NCBI GenBank assembly: GCA_036924285.1
Contig: JAYKYS010000014.1
Coordinates: 6,014,001-6,078,000 of the forward strand
Source: Asterella californica
Taxonomy: Eukaryota > Streptophyta > Marchantiopsida > Marchantiales > Aytoniaceae
Length of the DNA: 64,000 bases
Direction: 5' to 3'
Shown here: positions 21,640 through 32,030 of the stretch, in pieces
Layout of the letters: the number at the start of each line of letters is the position of its first letter
How positions within the stretch are numbered: the stretch's first letter is position 1
The notes under the pieces: model-generated
Told to the model about the DNA's origin: nothing
What the model saw: only the letters and a program-made list of their open reading frames with translations
The model's database searches: none
Made by a program: the position numbers and the translations under genes

Positions 21640-22104
21640 ATGGAAGGACAACAAGAGTGGAAATTGAGGTTGAGCAAGATCCCTCAAGGCTATGCGGTGA
21701 TAGTTACCGCTGATCTCGCGAAAGGAGAATTTCGACTAGAATTTGAGGAAGAAGCAGAGAGTAGTCGTAAGAACCAGGAGAAGAACTCGAGGTGCTTTTT
21801 GTGTGGAGAAGAAGGACATAAAGTGAGCAAGTGTCCTACGAAGAATAGACTTTTGCGTGAGCGAAGAGGGTTGGTCGACTTAAGCTTACACATAGGTCCT
21901 TCTTCCCCTAGACAAGACGTCATTGATCCTACAACCTTTTGTCCTAGATGTGGAGTGGACGGGATTCCAGTTGAGCACAAGTGTAGCGCAGTGGTTGCTT
22001 TGCTAGAAACTGTGGCCGAAGGTCTCGAGAGAAGGTTGAGTGTAGAAACGGAACGAGTGAAGACCTCTAGCGAGGATGGAGATAGTCTGTCACACGAGAG
22101 ATAA
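21640..22104 (+). CDS. Accessory zinc-knuckle ORF upstream of gag-pol
   Basis: 154 codons, ATG at 21640, stop at 22104, located between primer site and gag-pol and separated from gag-pol by 135 bp. It carries a retroviral-type CCHC knuckle (CFLCGEEGHKVSKC, about residues 52-65). A second Cys/His cluster (CPRCGVDGIPVEHKC, about residues 107-121) could form another zinc site. The N-terminus is acidic. The main Gag has its own knuckle, so this is an extra nucleic-acid-binding protein. Plant LTR elements sometimes carry additional ORFs, but usually downstream of pol or antisense. A 5' placement is uncommon. It might be an RNA chaperone, a silencing antagonist or a captured gag fragment. The function is unknown. 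Confidence 0.7.
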   Translation: MEGQQEWKLRLSKIPQGYAVIVTADLAKGEFRLEFEEEAESSRKNQEKNSRCFLCGEEGHKVSKCPTKNRLLRERRGLVDLSLHIGPSSPRQDVIDPTTFCPRCGVDGIPVEHKCSAVVALLETVAEGLERRLSVETERVKTSSEDGDSLSHER

Positions 22105-22239
22105 GATGACCATGAGGGTCAAACTTATTCTAACCTTTGGAGAGGAGAGAGCTCAACGGGGAAATTGTGGATTGCGGTGAAGTGCGATCTTCACATCCGC
22201 AAGCAGTTCCTTGAGTAAGAAGAAGAAAAGAAGAGAAGA

Positions 22240-25200
22240 ATGGGGAAACTTCCGGTGTTTTACGGAAAGGATGGAGAAGACGTGGAAGGATTTGTGAGAG
22301 ACTTCAAAAGAGCATGCATTGGCAATGGAGATCGAAAGAAGAGCGAGTGGGTAGGGTTGATACCTGAATTTCTTGAGAGTTATGCATTGACATGGTATGA
22401 GGATAGGAAGAAGAGAAGAGTAGTGGGGACTCCAGATGATACTTGGGAAGTATTGACGGAGGCCTTAATTGAAACTTTTCTTCCTGATGAAAGTTACGAG
22501 AAGTTAATGGTGGAGGTAACTTACCTCAAACAAGGAGAGAAAGAGAAAGTAAGGACTTATGCCGAGAGGGTGGAGAAATTAGAACAGAAGTTTCGGGTGG
22601 TTTTACGAAAGAGTGGAGATGTAGTAGAACCAACGATGGTGGGCATTGGAGCAATGCTCACAAAGAATTTTATTGGGGGATTGAGGCCGGAGATTCGAAC
22701 ACAAGTGCGGTATGAGAGACCAACTTCGAAGGCTGATGCAGTGAAGATCGCAACCAGGATGGAAGAGAGTCTGGATGGAGACGACTTGCAACCAATGACT
22801 GTTGGCGCAGCATGTGGAGATGTGCAAGGGCCGAGCATGCCAACTCTGACACCTGCGAGTGTTCCGACTGTTCGATTTCAGAATCTGACTCCGATAGCTC
22901 CTACTAGTGCGGTTACAGTCACTGTACCATCTAGATCTGTTACTCCCGACTTTCGTGATGAGTTGAAAAGTTTGACAGATTCTCTGGCAGATTTGAAGAT
23001 CAATATGGTGAATTTGTTGCAACACCGGAGTCCAAATGTTGGAGGGGGCTCACGAGGTTATGGAAACTATCAGTCCAGAGGTGGACCACCGCAAGGATCA
23101 CCCAGTAACTACACGAGCCAAGGATGTTTTACGTGCGGAGGATCACACTTTCAACGTAATTGTCCGAGTCGTAATGGTGGAACGGCGGATGGAGCTTCAA
23201 CTTCACAAAGCAAAGACAAGGGTGTAGCATGCATTGACATCTTGGAGCCGCGAGATGTACGAGAAGGTTTTCAGTCTGTAGAGCTGTTGGCTCAAGAGAG
23301 GAAGAGGATGAGGACGCATTTCGACGAGGGAGAACCTGTCGTGATGGAAGATTCTCCAAGTCAAAATACTCGGAGTAGCAAATCTTCTTCAAAAACCAAA
23401 GAACGGCGGAAGAAATTGGGAAATACTGATTTCACAATTTCGATGGAGCAATCAAAATACAATGTGGTGGAAGACGTGGGTAAGCAACGAGCAAACATTA
23501 CTGTGGGACAGTTGATTGCTCTGAATCCTTCGGTGAGGAAAGAACTTCGTAGCGGTCTAAGCTCCCGACGAGGTCGAAAGAAGAAGGTAAATCCTTCTAC
23601 TGTCGGTGTGAGTGCTTTAGATGCTAGTGAAGGAGAGGTGTGCAACAAGGCATCAAAGGTAGAGGCTCGTATCAATGGGAGAGATGTCTCAGATGTTCTT
23701 GTCGATGGAGGATCGGCAGTAAATGCCATCTCAGAACGACTAATGAGGAAGTTGGATCTAGTACCAACTCGTCCTTCTAGTATCACGGTGGGTATGGCTA
23801 ACAGACAGCGAGTTAGACCATTGGGAGTGCTAGAGAGAGTTTGTGTGTCAGTAATGAGAGTGCAAGTAAACATGACATTTCAAATCTTGAAAGAGTCAAG
23901 TTATGAAATGTTACTCGGAAGACCTTGGCTTCGAGCAGTACACGCAACGGATAACTGGCACAAAGGTTATTTACGCATCGGACCGAATCACCATCGGATC
24001 AAAGTTCCATTGCTCGGAGATCAAGTTGGGACGTCGGAATCGGATCGACCCACATCGGACTACTGGGAGTCAGAAGTTGTCGATACTACTTCTGATGTAG
24101 GTACCAATTCTTCAGATTCAGAATCTGAAAATACATCGTCAGAAGAGGAGAGAGAAGAACGAAATGTGGGTGTGAACGTAGTGGATCTTTTCCCTTCTCC
24201 GGAAGTGCAAAGAGATAGAGACAAAGAACCGTTGACTCCCGAGGAGGTGGAGAGAAGAATTGCCACCTTACGTTATGGATCGAAGGTTACTAAAGAGGAG
24301 AAGAGTTGTTTCGAAGAGATCTTTCGCAAATACATTCATGTATTTGCATTTAGTTACAAGGATCTGAGGGAGGTCACACTGGAGCAACACCGTATCGAGT
24401 TAGAGAAGGAAGTCAAACCGGTGCGACAGAAGCAACGAAGAGTGAGTCCTCCAATTGCGGATCTGGTGAAAGAAGAGATCGAGAAGCTACACACTGCTGG
24501 GTTCATTTACGAGGTGGAGCATTCTGAATGGGTATCACCCATTGTGATCGTAAAGAAGAAAAATGGCAAATTGCGGGTGTGTGTTGATTACAAGAAGCTC
24601 AATGCGGTCACAAAGAAGGATTATTATCCTCTACCTTTCATCGACGAGATCTTGGAAGAAGTGGCGGGAAACGAATGGTACAGCTTTGGAGATGGTTATA
24701 GCGGATATAACCAGATCAAAATTGCACCAGAACATCAACACCTGACCACTTTCACTACTCCGTGGGGTACGTTTGCATTTCGAGTCATGCCATTTGGTCT
24801 ATGTAATGCTCCTGCAACGTTTCAAAGGTTTATGAACAAAGTGTTCGAACCTTTCTTAGGAAAGTTTGTGAGAGATTTTATAGATGACTTTTGTGTTTAC
24901 GGGAGTAAGGAGAAGCATTTTGAGCACCTTGTGAAGGTCTTAGAATGTTTAGATGTAGCAAATGCATCTCTCAATCCGGAGAAATGTATTTTTGGGTGTG
25001 AGGAAGGGTTACTCTTGGGTCATATCATATCCAAGGACGGCATTGCCGTTGATCCAGAGAAGGTGCAAAAGATCTTAGAGCTCCCTTTTCCTAGTACTCT
25101 CACTAAGCTACGACAGTTTTTAGGTATGGTGGGGTATTATCGAAGGTTTATACTCTCGTTCTCACATAAAGCGTATGCTTTGACTGTATATTTGAAGAAG

Positions 25201-27066
25201 GGAGTAGATTACGTGTTGATTTTAGGAGATGAAGAAGCTCTAGCCGCCTTTGAGGAACTGAAGAAAGCTCTTACTTCAGCTCCGATCTTGGTTAAGCCCG
25301 ATTGGAATAAACAGTTTATTCTATATACGGATGCTTCAAATATAGCAGTAGGATGTACTCTAAGTCAGTATGATGTTGAAGGTAGAGATCATCCTATTGC
25401 ATATGCTAGTCGGCAAATGGTCAAGGCAGAGAGAAATTATTCTGTGACAGAGAGAGAAGGATTAGCAGTGATTTATGCTCTGAGAAAATTTCGACATTAT
25501 CTCATAGGGGGCAAGTTCACTATCGTTACAGATCATAAGGCATTGAAGTACATCTTCAATAAACCGATGGTCGAAGGACGATTAGCAAGGTGGAAGCTCT
25601 TATTGTCAGAGTACGACTATGAGATCTGTGATCGACCAGGGAAGAAACACGCGAATGCATATTTGTTATCTAGAGCTTACGATGGCGACGGAGAGGAGCC
25701 GGTGGATGACACCTTTCCTGACGAAGATTTGATGGTCTTGAGCAACTCTATTATCCCAATAGAATATCAAGAAATTTGGGATTTTGTTACAGAAGGTGTC
25801 TATCCAGATGGGATGCGGACCAGAGAGAAGAAGGCATTGGTGAAACGAAGTCAACCTTACTCGGTGGTGGAAGGTGTTTTATTCCGTGAAGGAGTTGATG
25901 GGGTCCTGAGAAGAGCTGCGAGCAAGGAGGAGTCTCTACGACTCATGGAAGAATTCCATGACGGTCTAGTATGTGGAGGACATTTCGCAGGCAAGTTGAC
26001 GGCTCATAAGATACTCGACGCGGGATATCACTGGAGGGGGATGTTTAGAGATTGCTTGACGTATTGTAAAACCTGTGATGTTTGTCAAGCTTTCGCTATC
26101 AAATCTAGTGTTTCCACTCCTCTTAGATCTATTCCGGTTCTTGGACCTTTCGAGAAGTGGGGAATAGATTTTGTGGGGCCTTTGAATCGCACCCCTCGCA
26201 ACAATAAGTATATTGTTGTAGCCACAGATTATCTTACGAAGTGGGTAGAAGCTAGACCTCTTGTAACTATTGGAGAAGTTGAGGTGGGTAGATTTCTGTA
26301 CGAACGGATCATAATTATGTTTGGATGTCCTTTGGAGTTAGTTTCTGATAGGGGTCGAGAATTTGTGAGTGGTATGACTACTGCTATGTGCACCCACTTC
26401 TCCATTTCTCAGAGGGTTACTACTTCATATAAACCTAGTTCAAACGGTTTGGTAGAGAGGACAAACTTTACCTTGTGTCAGATGTTAGCAAAGGATGCTG
26501 ACATGGAAGGGGCCAAACACAACTGGGACAAGCGTCTTCATGCGGTTCTATGGGAGTATCGAACGACAGTGAAGACGTCTACGGGATATTCACCTTTCAA
26601 GATGGTGTATGGGTTGGAATCCAGATTACCAATCCAGTTCGACCTAACCACCTTTCAGACCTTGCAAGCTGGATTGAAGAGAAAGGGTGGTCCAATAGCT
26701 GAGAAAGAGCGAGGAGAAATCTTGTTGGAGCTGGAGGAGAATAGAGACGATGCAGCTCAACGCATTGAGATGGCCCAGCTGCAACAGAAGAAGAGCTATG
26801 ACAAGCGCTTGGCGAAGAACAAAACGAAGTTACAACCATTTCAAAAGGGTGAGTGGGTGATGTTATGGGATGCTATTAGGCACAAGCGAGTTCAAAAGAA
26901 GTTCTTACGTCGATATTTTGGGCCTTTCATCATCTCCAAAGTGTGGAGTAATGACACCTATGATCTTCAAGAAAGGAGTGGTACGTTCTTCGACCGAGTG
27001 AACCACGACAAGCTGAAGAAGTTTCATCAACGTGATACTTCACTCCGAGGACGGAGTGAAAATTAA
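22240..27066 (+). CDS. Gypsy Gag-Pro-RT-RNaseH-Integrase polyprotein
   Basis: 1608 codons from the ATG at 22240 to the TAA at 27066, no internal stop. Domains in order: Gag capsid (about 15-160), zinc knuckle CFTCGGSHFQRNC (about 295-307), gag-protease linker NITVGQLIALNPSVRKEL, aspartic protease with VLVDGGSAVNAIS (about 485) and MLLGRPWL, RT (about 705-960) with VCVDYKKLN and the catalytic FIDDF near 880, RNase H with FILYTDAS (about 1027) and TDHKALKYIF, integrase HHCC zinc region (about 1240-1285), then catalytic D (WGIDFVGPL, about 1307), D (VSDRGREF, about 1368) and E (LVERTN, about 1405). No chromodomain or envelope follows. The RT box is FIDD, where YVDD is more usual. The long single frame and near-identical LTRs argue for recent activity. 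Confidence 0.95.
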   Translation: MGKLPVFYGKDGEDVEGFVRDFKRACIGNGDRKKSEWVGLIPEFLESYALTWYEDRKKRRVVGTPDDTWEVLTEALIETFLPDESYEKLMVEVTYLKQGEKEKVRTYAERVEKLEQKFRVVLRKSGDVVEPTMVGIGAMLTKNFIGGLRPEIRTQVRYERPTSKADAVKIATRMEESLDGDDLQPMTVGAACGDVQGPSMPTLTPASVPTVRFQNLTPIAPTSAVTVTVPSRSVTPDFRDELKSLTDSLADLKINMVNLLQHRSPNVGGGSRGYGNYQSRGGPPQGSPSNYTSQGCFTCGGSHFQRNCPSRNGGTADGASTSQSKDKGVACIDILEPRDVREGFQSVELLAQERKRMRTHFDEGEPVVMEDSPSQNTRSSKSSSKTKERRKKLGNTDFTISMEQSKYNVVEDVGKQRANITVGQLIALNPSVRKELRSGLSSRRGRKKKVNPSTVGVSALDASEGEVCNKASKVEARINGRDVSDVLVDGGSAVNAISERLMRKLDLVPTRPSSITVGMANRQRVRPLGVLERVCVSVMRVQVNMTFQILKESSYEMLLGRPWLRAVHATDNWHKGYLRIGPNHHRIKVPLLGDQVGTSESDRPTSDYWESEVVDTTSDVGTNSSDSESENTSSEEEREERNVGVNVVDLFPSPEVQRDRDKEPLTPEEVERRIATLRYGSKVTKEEKSCFEEIFRKYIHVFAFSYKDLREVTLEQHRIELEKEVKPVRQKQRRVSPPIADLVKEEIEKLHTAGFIYEVEHSEWVSPIVIVKKKNGKLRVCVDYKKLNAVTKKDYYPLPFIDEILEEVAGNEWYSFGDGYSGYNQIKIAPEHQHLTTFTTPWGTFAFRVMPFGLCNAPATFQRFMNKVFEPFLGKFVRDFIDDFCVYGSKEKHFEHLVKVLECLDVANASLNPEKCIFGCEEGLLLGHIISKDGIAVDPEKVQKILELPFPSTLTKLRQFLGMVGYYRRFILSFSHKAYALTVYLKKGVDYVLILGDEEALAAFEELKKALTSAPILVKPDWNKQFILYTDASNIAVGCTLSQYDVEGRDHPIAYASRQMVKAERNYSVTEREGLAVIYALRKFRHYLIGGKFTIVTDHKALKYIFNKPMVEGRLARWKLLLSEYDYEICDRPGKKHANAYLLSRAYDGDGEEPVDDTFPDEDLMVLSNSIIPIEYQEIWDFVTEGVYPDGMRTREKKALVKRSQPYSVVEGVLFREGVDGVLRRAASKEESLRLMEEFHDGLVCGGHFAGKLTAHKILDAGYHWRGMFRDCLTYCKTCDVCQAFAIKSSVSTPLRSIPVLGPFEKWGIDFVGPLNRTPRNNKYIVVATDYLTKWVEARPLVTIGEVEVGRFLYERIIIMFGCPLELVSDRGREFVSGMTTAMCTHFSISQRVTTSYKPSSNGLVERTNFTLCQMLAKDADMEGAKHNWDKRLHAVLWEYRTTVKTSTGYSPFKMVYGLESRLPIQFDLTTFQTLQAGLKRKGGPIAEKERGEILLELEENRDDAAQRIEMAQLQQKKSYDKRLAKNKTKLQPFQKGEWVMLWDAIRHKRVQKKFLRRYFGPFIISKVWSNDTYDLQERSGTFFDRVNHDKLKKFHQRDTSLRGRSEN

Positions 27067-27070
27067 GTCT

Positions 27071-27079
27071 GGGGGTAAA
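27071..27079 (+). other. Polypurine tract of gypsy element
   Basis: GGGGGTAAA directly precedes the 3' LTR and lies five bases after the gag-pol stop codon. Confidence 0.75.
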
Positions 27080-27876
27080 TGTCACACCACAAGTATCCCA
27101 TTATTTGTGTGTATGCTTATATACATTTCATTAGGTATGACTATCTTAAAGGTTACTCTAGTTTGAAGATCTAAATTTAGAGTGATCAAAAGTAGTCATA
27201 ACTAGCTGAGATAGTTATAACTAAGTTGAAGAAACTATTAGAGGTTCCACTATGGCACTATAGGACAAGTGCGGAGCTCTAAATATGCTTTCCAAAAGTA
27301 TGTGACTTTGTTGACCATCGCTGATTGGATGCATGATGAAAAGTCATGCACAAAGATCTAAAGATGCTCCTCAAAAGACGTATTAGTGTGTTGTCGTCTT
27401 TCGACTGGATAGCGTGGAAAGTTAACACTTTACAAAAGCTAAAGTAGGAGAATCTCTTACTTTAGTAAAGTAGAACAAGTAATGTGTGTGCTATTCTTAA
27501 GTCTTAGTAGCCTTTAGAAGTTTTACTATTTTGGATTGCGCACTTACCATGAGGTAACGTAACTTAGTGAAAGTTATCACGGTAAGAAGTTGTAGAGTAT
27601 ATAAGGAGGAGTTGAGAAGGTGGAAGACTCTCATTTTCATGTCTATAAGTAAAGTGAGCATTGGAGACCTTGGGAGTCCTTGAGTACTATGTGATGCAAT
27701 GTGGAGGGCGGGGTTAGAACTTGTTTGCAGGAACGCTATTAGAGGGACCGATGTGACCATACGGGTCAGAGTGTTGAGTGAAGTGAGCATGGGTATGATA
27801 GAATCTTTGTAATTAAGGTGCACTAGTAATCCTAGTCATCTGAGGTACCCCTGGGTGAGAGACAGGCCGGCTTACA
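27080..27876 (+). repeat. 3' LTR of gypsy element
   Basis: 797 bp, matching 20252-21048, followed by the GTCC target duplication at 27877-27880 and then the resumed coiled-coil gene relic. Confidence 0.95.
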
Positions 27877-27880
27877 GTCC

Positions 27881-28567
27881 CCCTTGACCACGTACAGGTA
27901 ACAGAAGAACGGAGTAAGATGTCTTCCTGCCGGGGTGCCTAAGTACACCAGCTATGTCTGTACATATGCGTGGAAGAACGCGCCCCAGTTGATGAAAAGT
28001 CCTTCTCAAATGGCTTCCAGGAATTTCACGTCTTGATCTCCAAGGTACCTCGTCTTCTGTGCCTTCCCCTTAGGAAAGAGGTGAAGGAACAGCTTCGCCA
28101 GAAGACGCTTCTGCGGCTCCTGGTAAGCTTCGACCTTCCATCCGTTTCTCCCTTGTCTGTCCTCCAAGAAGAGACAATATGTGCTCCCAGGCACATGCCA
28201 CTTCCTCGAGATCATGGGTAGGATCTTCTTCTCTAACTCGTACCCCTTGTTCTCTGCTTCTGGCTTGTGGAAAGCTCTACGCCACCAATCTACTGTCCAG
28301 GAAGATGGTCTTCCTCGGACAACTCCTGCCTTCACAAGTACACGATTGCGAGGAGGTAATGCTGCCCAAACCTCCTCCAGAAGACCCTGGTCGGCGAGGT
28401 TCCAATCTCACAGGAAGAAGTCGAGACCCAACTCCCTGAGGAAAGGTTTGGTCTCGGTCAACTCTACGCCGGTAACACGAGGATGCATCGACATACTTGA
28501 AGCTCTGTTGTACTAAGTCACACGTACTTACTATGAGTCGAAGGCTCGGTCCTCCCCAAGTTCTCAC
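27881..28567 (-). pseudogene. Coiled-coil/gag-like element protein, 5' part
   Basis: The minus-strand frame 28335-28006 includes SSWTVDWWRRAFHKPEAENK and KWHVPGSTYCLFLEDRQG and ends at an in-frame stop after FLEAI. The signal continues leftward (LFINWGAFFHAYVQT region) up to the gypsy insertion. Similar aromatic-rich segments occur in gag-like or plant-mobile-domain proteins. Upstream frames (28567-28277) are shifted. It belongs with 18987-20251. At least two stops plus the insertion make it non-functional. Confidence 0.5.
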
Positions 28568-30430
28568 AGTTTAGCTTCCACTCTCAGAAGACGAATCTAG
28601 TCTTCCAGAAGACAGCTACTCCGTCTTCCGGGATTCCAACAGTGCTTCCTAAGCTCCTCTCGTCTTCCGAGCTATATCTAACCAATCCTAACTAAGCAAA
28701 GCATCGCATGGATTCCTAAGAAGACAACCCACCTTGCATTACATCCTACTTCCTAACAGAAGATAGAAGATATGCGAGAAACAGAGTGTATGAAAGGTTC
28801 AGAAGATGGTCGCGGGCTCATGCGGTGACAGTGACCTCCAATAAGATTCCTGAGACAGCTTCTGATTCAATAACGTTCTCGGAAGACTTCCCGAAGCCAT
28901 GCTTCTCTTCACTGGTCTCACCTGTCTTCTGCTTTCGACACGCAATCTAACCTCACAACATACACAAGACGTTCGCGCTCTGTTCTTCTGACTCCTCACC
29001 TCTCATACACACTCAGAAGAAGCTTGCTGCACGATGGGAAGACATGACCCTCGACCATTCTCTCCAGATTTTGCCAACAAGACTTCTCACAACTCTCTTC
29101 TAAGTTCGAGAAGAAGAAGGAATAGGCTGCTATGGGTCGAACAGAAGAGACTCGTAACGGACCCTCATGTCTTCTCACGCATTATGTCAGCCTTTCCAAT
29201 CTTTTAGTCTCTATAGGAAGATGTGGATTTGAGAAGCTTAGAAGATCGGGAGGCGCAGGCCTGGTTCCCAACTTTCAGCTTCTCGAAACAACAAACAACT
29301 CACCAAGTCACTCAGGATTCGTACCAAGCTTCTCTTAACACGAATGACACACAGTCGTCTTCCGAAGACTTCAGACATCTAGAAGCGTCTTCCAAAGACT
29401 TCAGACATCTAGAAGCGTCTTCCGAAGATGTTCAGATCTTCCGAAGCGTCTTCTGTTCAGAGATTCGAGAATAGAGGTGAGGTAGGATAGGGAAATTGAT
29501 AGCTGCGGGATCGAATTTGAGAACAACGGACATGGAAGCTCGATTATAGTTTGGGAAGAAACTAAAAGATGACTGTCGAAAATTGGACAGCGCTTCCGCA
29601 CCCAATTTCTTAGAAGGAAAATGCGGGATGGAGAAAGTGATCGATGGGTCCTGCAAACAACCGAGGAAGCGCGGCGAATACTAAACAAGAGGCGAGAAGC
29701 GGTGAGAAAGGAAGAGAACATGGGAAGAACCTCAAACAATCTTCTGTATGCTTCCCGTAGTGCCTTCAGTCTTCTGCGCGCTTCTGGCTCCACCTCAGCT
29801 CCAATGCGACTCCACAGGGCTGCTTCTATCATCAATGTCCTGTTGCTTCTCAATCGATCAGGGCTCCACCTCAGATTCTTCTTCAATTGCCCTTCAATGT
29901 CTGCTTCCGAGAATCTACAAAAGACTCCTTCAGCTTGATGGTGCTTCCTACTCTCAGAAATTCGTCCTCACTTTTTCTCTAGCTGGGAATGATCCTTGCT
30001 ATCCTCGATTTCACTCTGCTGGCCCTCCTCACTCAATTTCGACACCTCTTGATTCAATGCGGCACCTCCTAACTCGATCTTTTGTGCTAATGCCTTCGAT
30101 GCGAGAAGCGGTGATGATTCTGCGCTAATGTGCTTCTCTCATATCTTCTCGCGCAGTTAGGGGTTCTTCGACCTACCTAACCTACCTATTACCTTGGGCT
30201 ACCTGGTAGGTACACCTACCCTCTCACTGGGTGGTGCGCGGTTGACGCCCATGCAGTCGCGGTCGTCGTCGATGTCGTTGTCTTCTGGAAGACACGCGTC
30301 TTTCGTCTTTCGTCTTCCGTCTTCCAAAGACTTGGTCGGAAAGACGTCTTTTCGGAAGATGTCCTTCTTCCGGCTTCGGAAGAATTCGACTTCTCTTATC
30401 AAAAGTTCTTAAGACCATCTTCCTTCTAAG
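28568..30430. other. GTCTTC/GAAGAC-dense region, no clear gene
   Basis: The hexamer GTCTTC or its complement recurs dozens of times here, in 27900-28567 and in 18990-20200, but not in the gypsy element between. Frames present (for example 29886-29401 minus, 30433-30224 minus) are low-complexity and unconvincing. This is probably the upstream untranslated part or LTR of the interrupted element. The right end near 30170-30240 has repeated CTACCT/AGGTAG motifs. Confidence 0.55.
29357..29460. repeat. 30-bp tandem repeat with GTCTTCCGAAGAC core
   Basis: Units begin at 29357, 29387, 29417 and 29448. The core GTCTTCCGAAGAC is nearly self-complementary, followed by TTCAGACATCTAGAAGC. The third and fourth units are degenerate. 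Confidence 0.85.
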
Positions 30431-30479
30431 CAAGATGTATTCTTAAGCAACAAGGTTATTTCAATTACACGGACATGTG

Positions 30480-32030
30480 ATTAACTTCAAAAATTTCAAA
30501 AATTCGTACATCATGTAAATTGTGGGCACCACAATTTTAATGTGCACAAAAGCGTAAGAGCATAGTTCCTCTCATAAGCTGATGCAGTGCATGTTTGACC
30601 AAGCAAATCAAGTGATTCGCTTAAGATGAAGAGGTGCATCTCCAAAATATGCCCACGATTTCAATGATGAATTTTTCATTTTCTCAGCACCTTCACGACA
30701 CTCGAGACTCTACAACTTACAATTCTTGGATAAGATATTTGCTAGTTCATCTCTAAAAAAATCCACGTATTCTTCTACGTCTTTACTATTAACTCCAAGT
30801 TGTTTTGAACGTACAACATGCAGTATGTGCGTATGTCTTATCAATCATGATGAAATTGGTTGCAAGACCAAGTAACACCCGATTTCAATAAGTTAATTGG
30901 AGAAGTGATCAACAAACATTGAATTTGTTGCATGATGATTCTTGATGAGTTTTACCACCACATGGCATTTGTCAAATTTGTCTTTCCCCTAGAATTCCTT
31001 ATGTCCGTGCACACCAAGTCCAAACTGTGAGCCACACAACCTCCGAATATGACGTGAGAGAAATATTCGCTGATCAACTTTCCAGCCAAAACGTTCACAA
31101 CTGCATTGTCTGTCACAAACTGTAACACTTGTCTTGGCTCGACTTTCTCAGTCTCCAAGATGATGCTATCTACAATCCATCTTACTTTTTTCACAACGTT
31201 GCTGTCATTCAACACTCGAACAAACATCTCCCGGTGTTTGTGACCATGATATTCATCAATGGCTTACCTTACACATTGATCCATCATGATATTGTCCTCT
31301 TGCTATCTGCTCCTTTCAGAAACATCTTGTTTTATGTTTTGACTTTCAAGTTCTTATATAGTTTGTTAGAAGAAGACTAGTCCTTAACTTGTACTCACTT
31401 GGAAGAGTGTAATCATGGATGGTTTTTGAATAGTTGAAAGCTTGCACAACTGCTAGATGAGACAACGAATTAAAGAATCATCCTATCACTGTCACTGTCA
31501 TGCTCTAGAGCTCGTCCTCGTGTTGTCTAGATTCTACCGTGAACAAATTGAGAATCCTCTCTTGTTGGGTTCTTCGTATGTCTACATGTGGTTTTCTCTA
31601 TGAACACAAAGTCTTCTCGACATAATATGAGACAACCTTTCCAGAAGTAACAAAAGATAATGGATTGGCACCTTGTTAGATTAGAAAATAATTCGTTATG
31701 TTCGAGTGTCGCTTCAAAACTTGAAGTGCTAAAAGATAATGGAGATCGTGAGTCTCTTCTTCAATTGCTAGGGAGTTCAACTCGTGCATCTTCTAAAACC
31801 TCCTTGGTAGGTCCAAACAAAATAAGTCTTCTCTCCTTGATTCGCATTAGTTGCAAAATCTCCAAAAGTAAACTTGAAAGAGCACTTGGGCATGTGGATA
31901 CATCCTTTAACAGACGACTTCTAGAGAAATCCAAATTCGATTCGAATAGCATGAGCCATCGTTCTCATAAAGTGACATTTCATCCTCGAAATGTTGTACA
32001 CTATCGTGGCTCTGTAGTGTTTGCACTAAA
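30480..32030 (-). pseudogene. hAT-type (DUF659) transposase relic
   Basis: The minus-strand frame 31227-30952 carries VLQFVTDNAVVNVLAGKLIS and then GGCVAHSLDLVCTDI. This matches the pattern of plant DUF659/hAT proteins, where VTDNA..N...AG...... and C.AH.LDL are conserved. Further upstream on the same strand (31952-31761) a DVSTCPSALS segment could be the remnant of a BED-type zinc finger. Frames are broken throughout and no terminal inverted repeats were identified. The C-terminal dimerisation domain is not recognisable. Confidence 0.7.

Larger units (their letters stand above)
20252..27876 (+). mobile_element. Intact young gypsy-type LTR retrotransposon
   Basis: 7625 bp. LTRs of 797 bp each (20252-21048, 27080-27876) start TGTCACACC and end GGCTTACA. 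I noticed one difference between them (20676 T, 27504 C). The target duplication is GTCC (20248-20251 and 27877-27880). A primer site follows the 5' LTR and a polypurine tract precedes the 3' LTR. The interior holds a 154-codon zinc-finger ORF and an uninterrupted 1608-codon gag-pol. With no visible lesion it may still be mobile. It is inserted in the coiled-coil gene relic. The primer-site type points to the Athila/Tat side of Ty3/gypsy. The absence of a chromodomain agrees. Confidence 0.96.

Noticed and set aside
26839..27066. Chromodomain or envelope at the end of the gypsy polyprotein
   Set aside because: The C-terminus shows a typical integrase tail but no chromodomain aromatic cage and no membrane protein.
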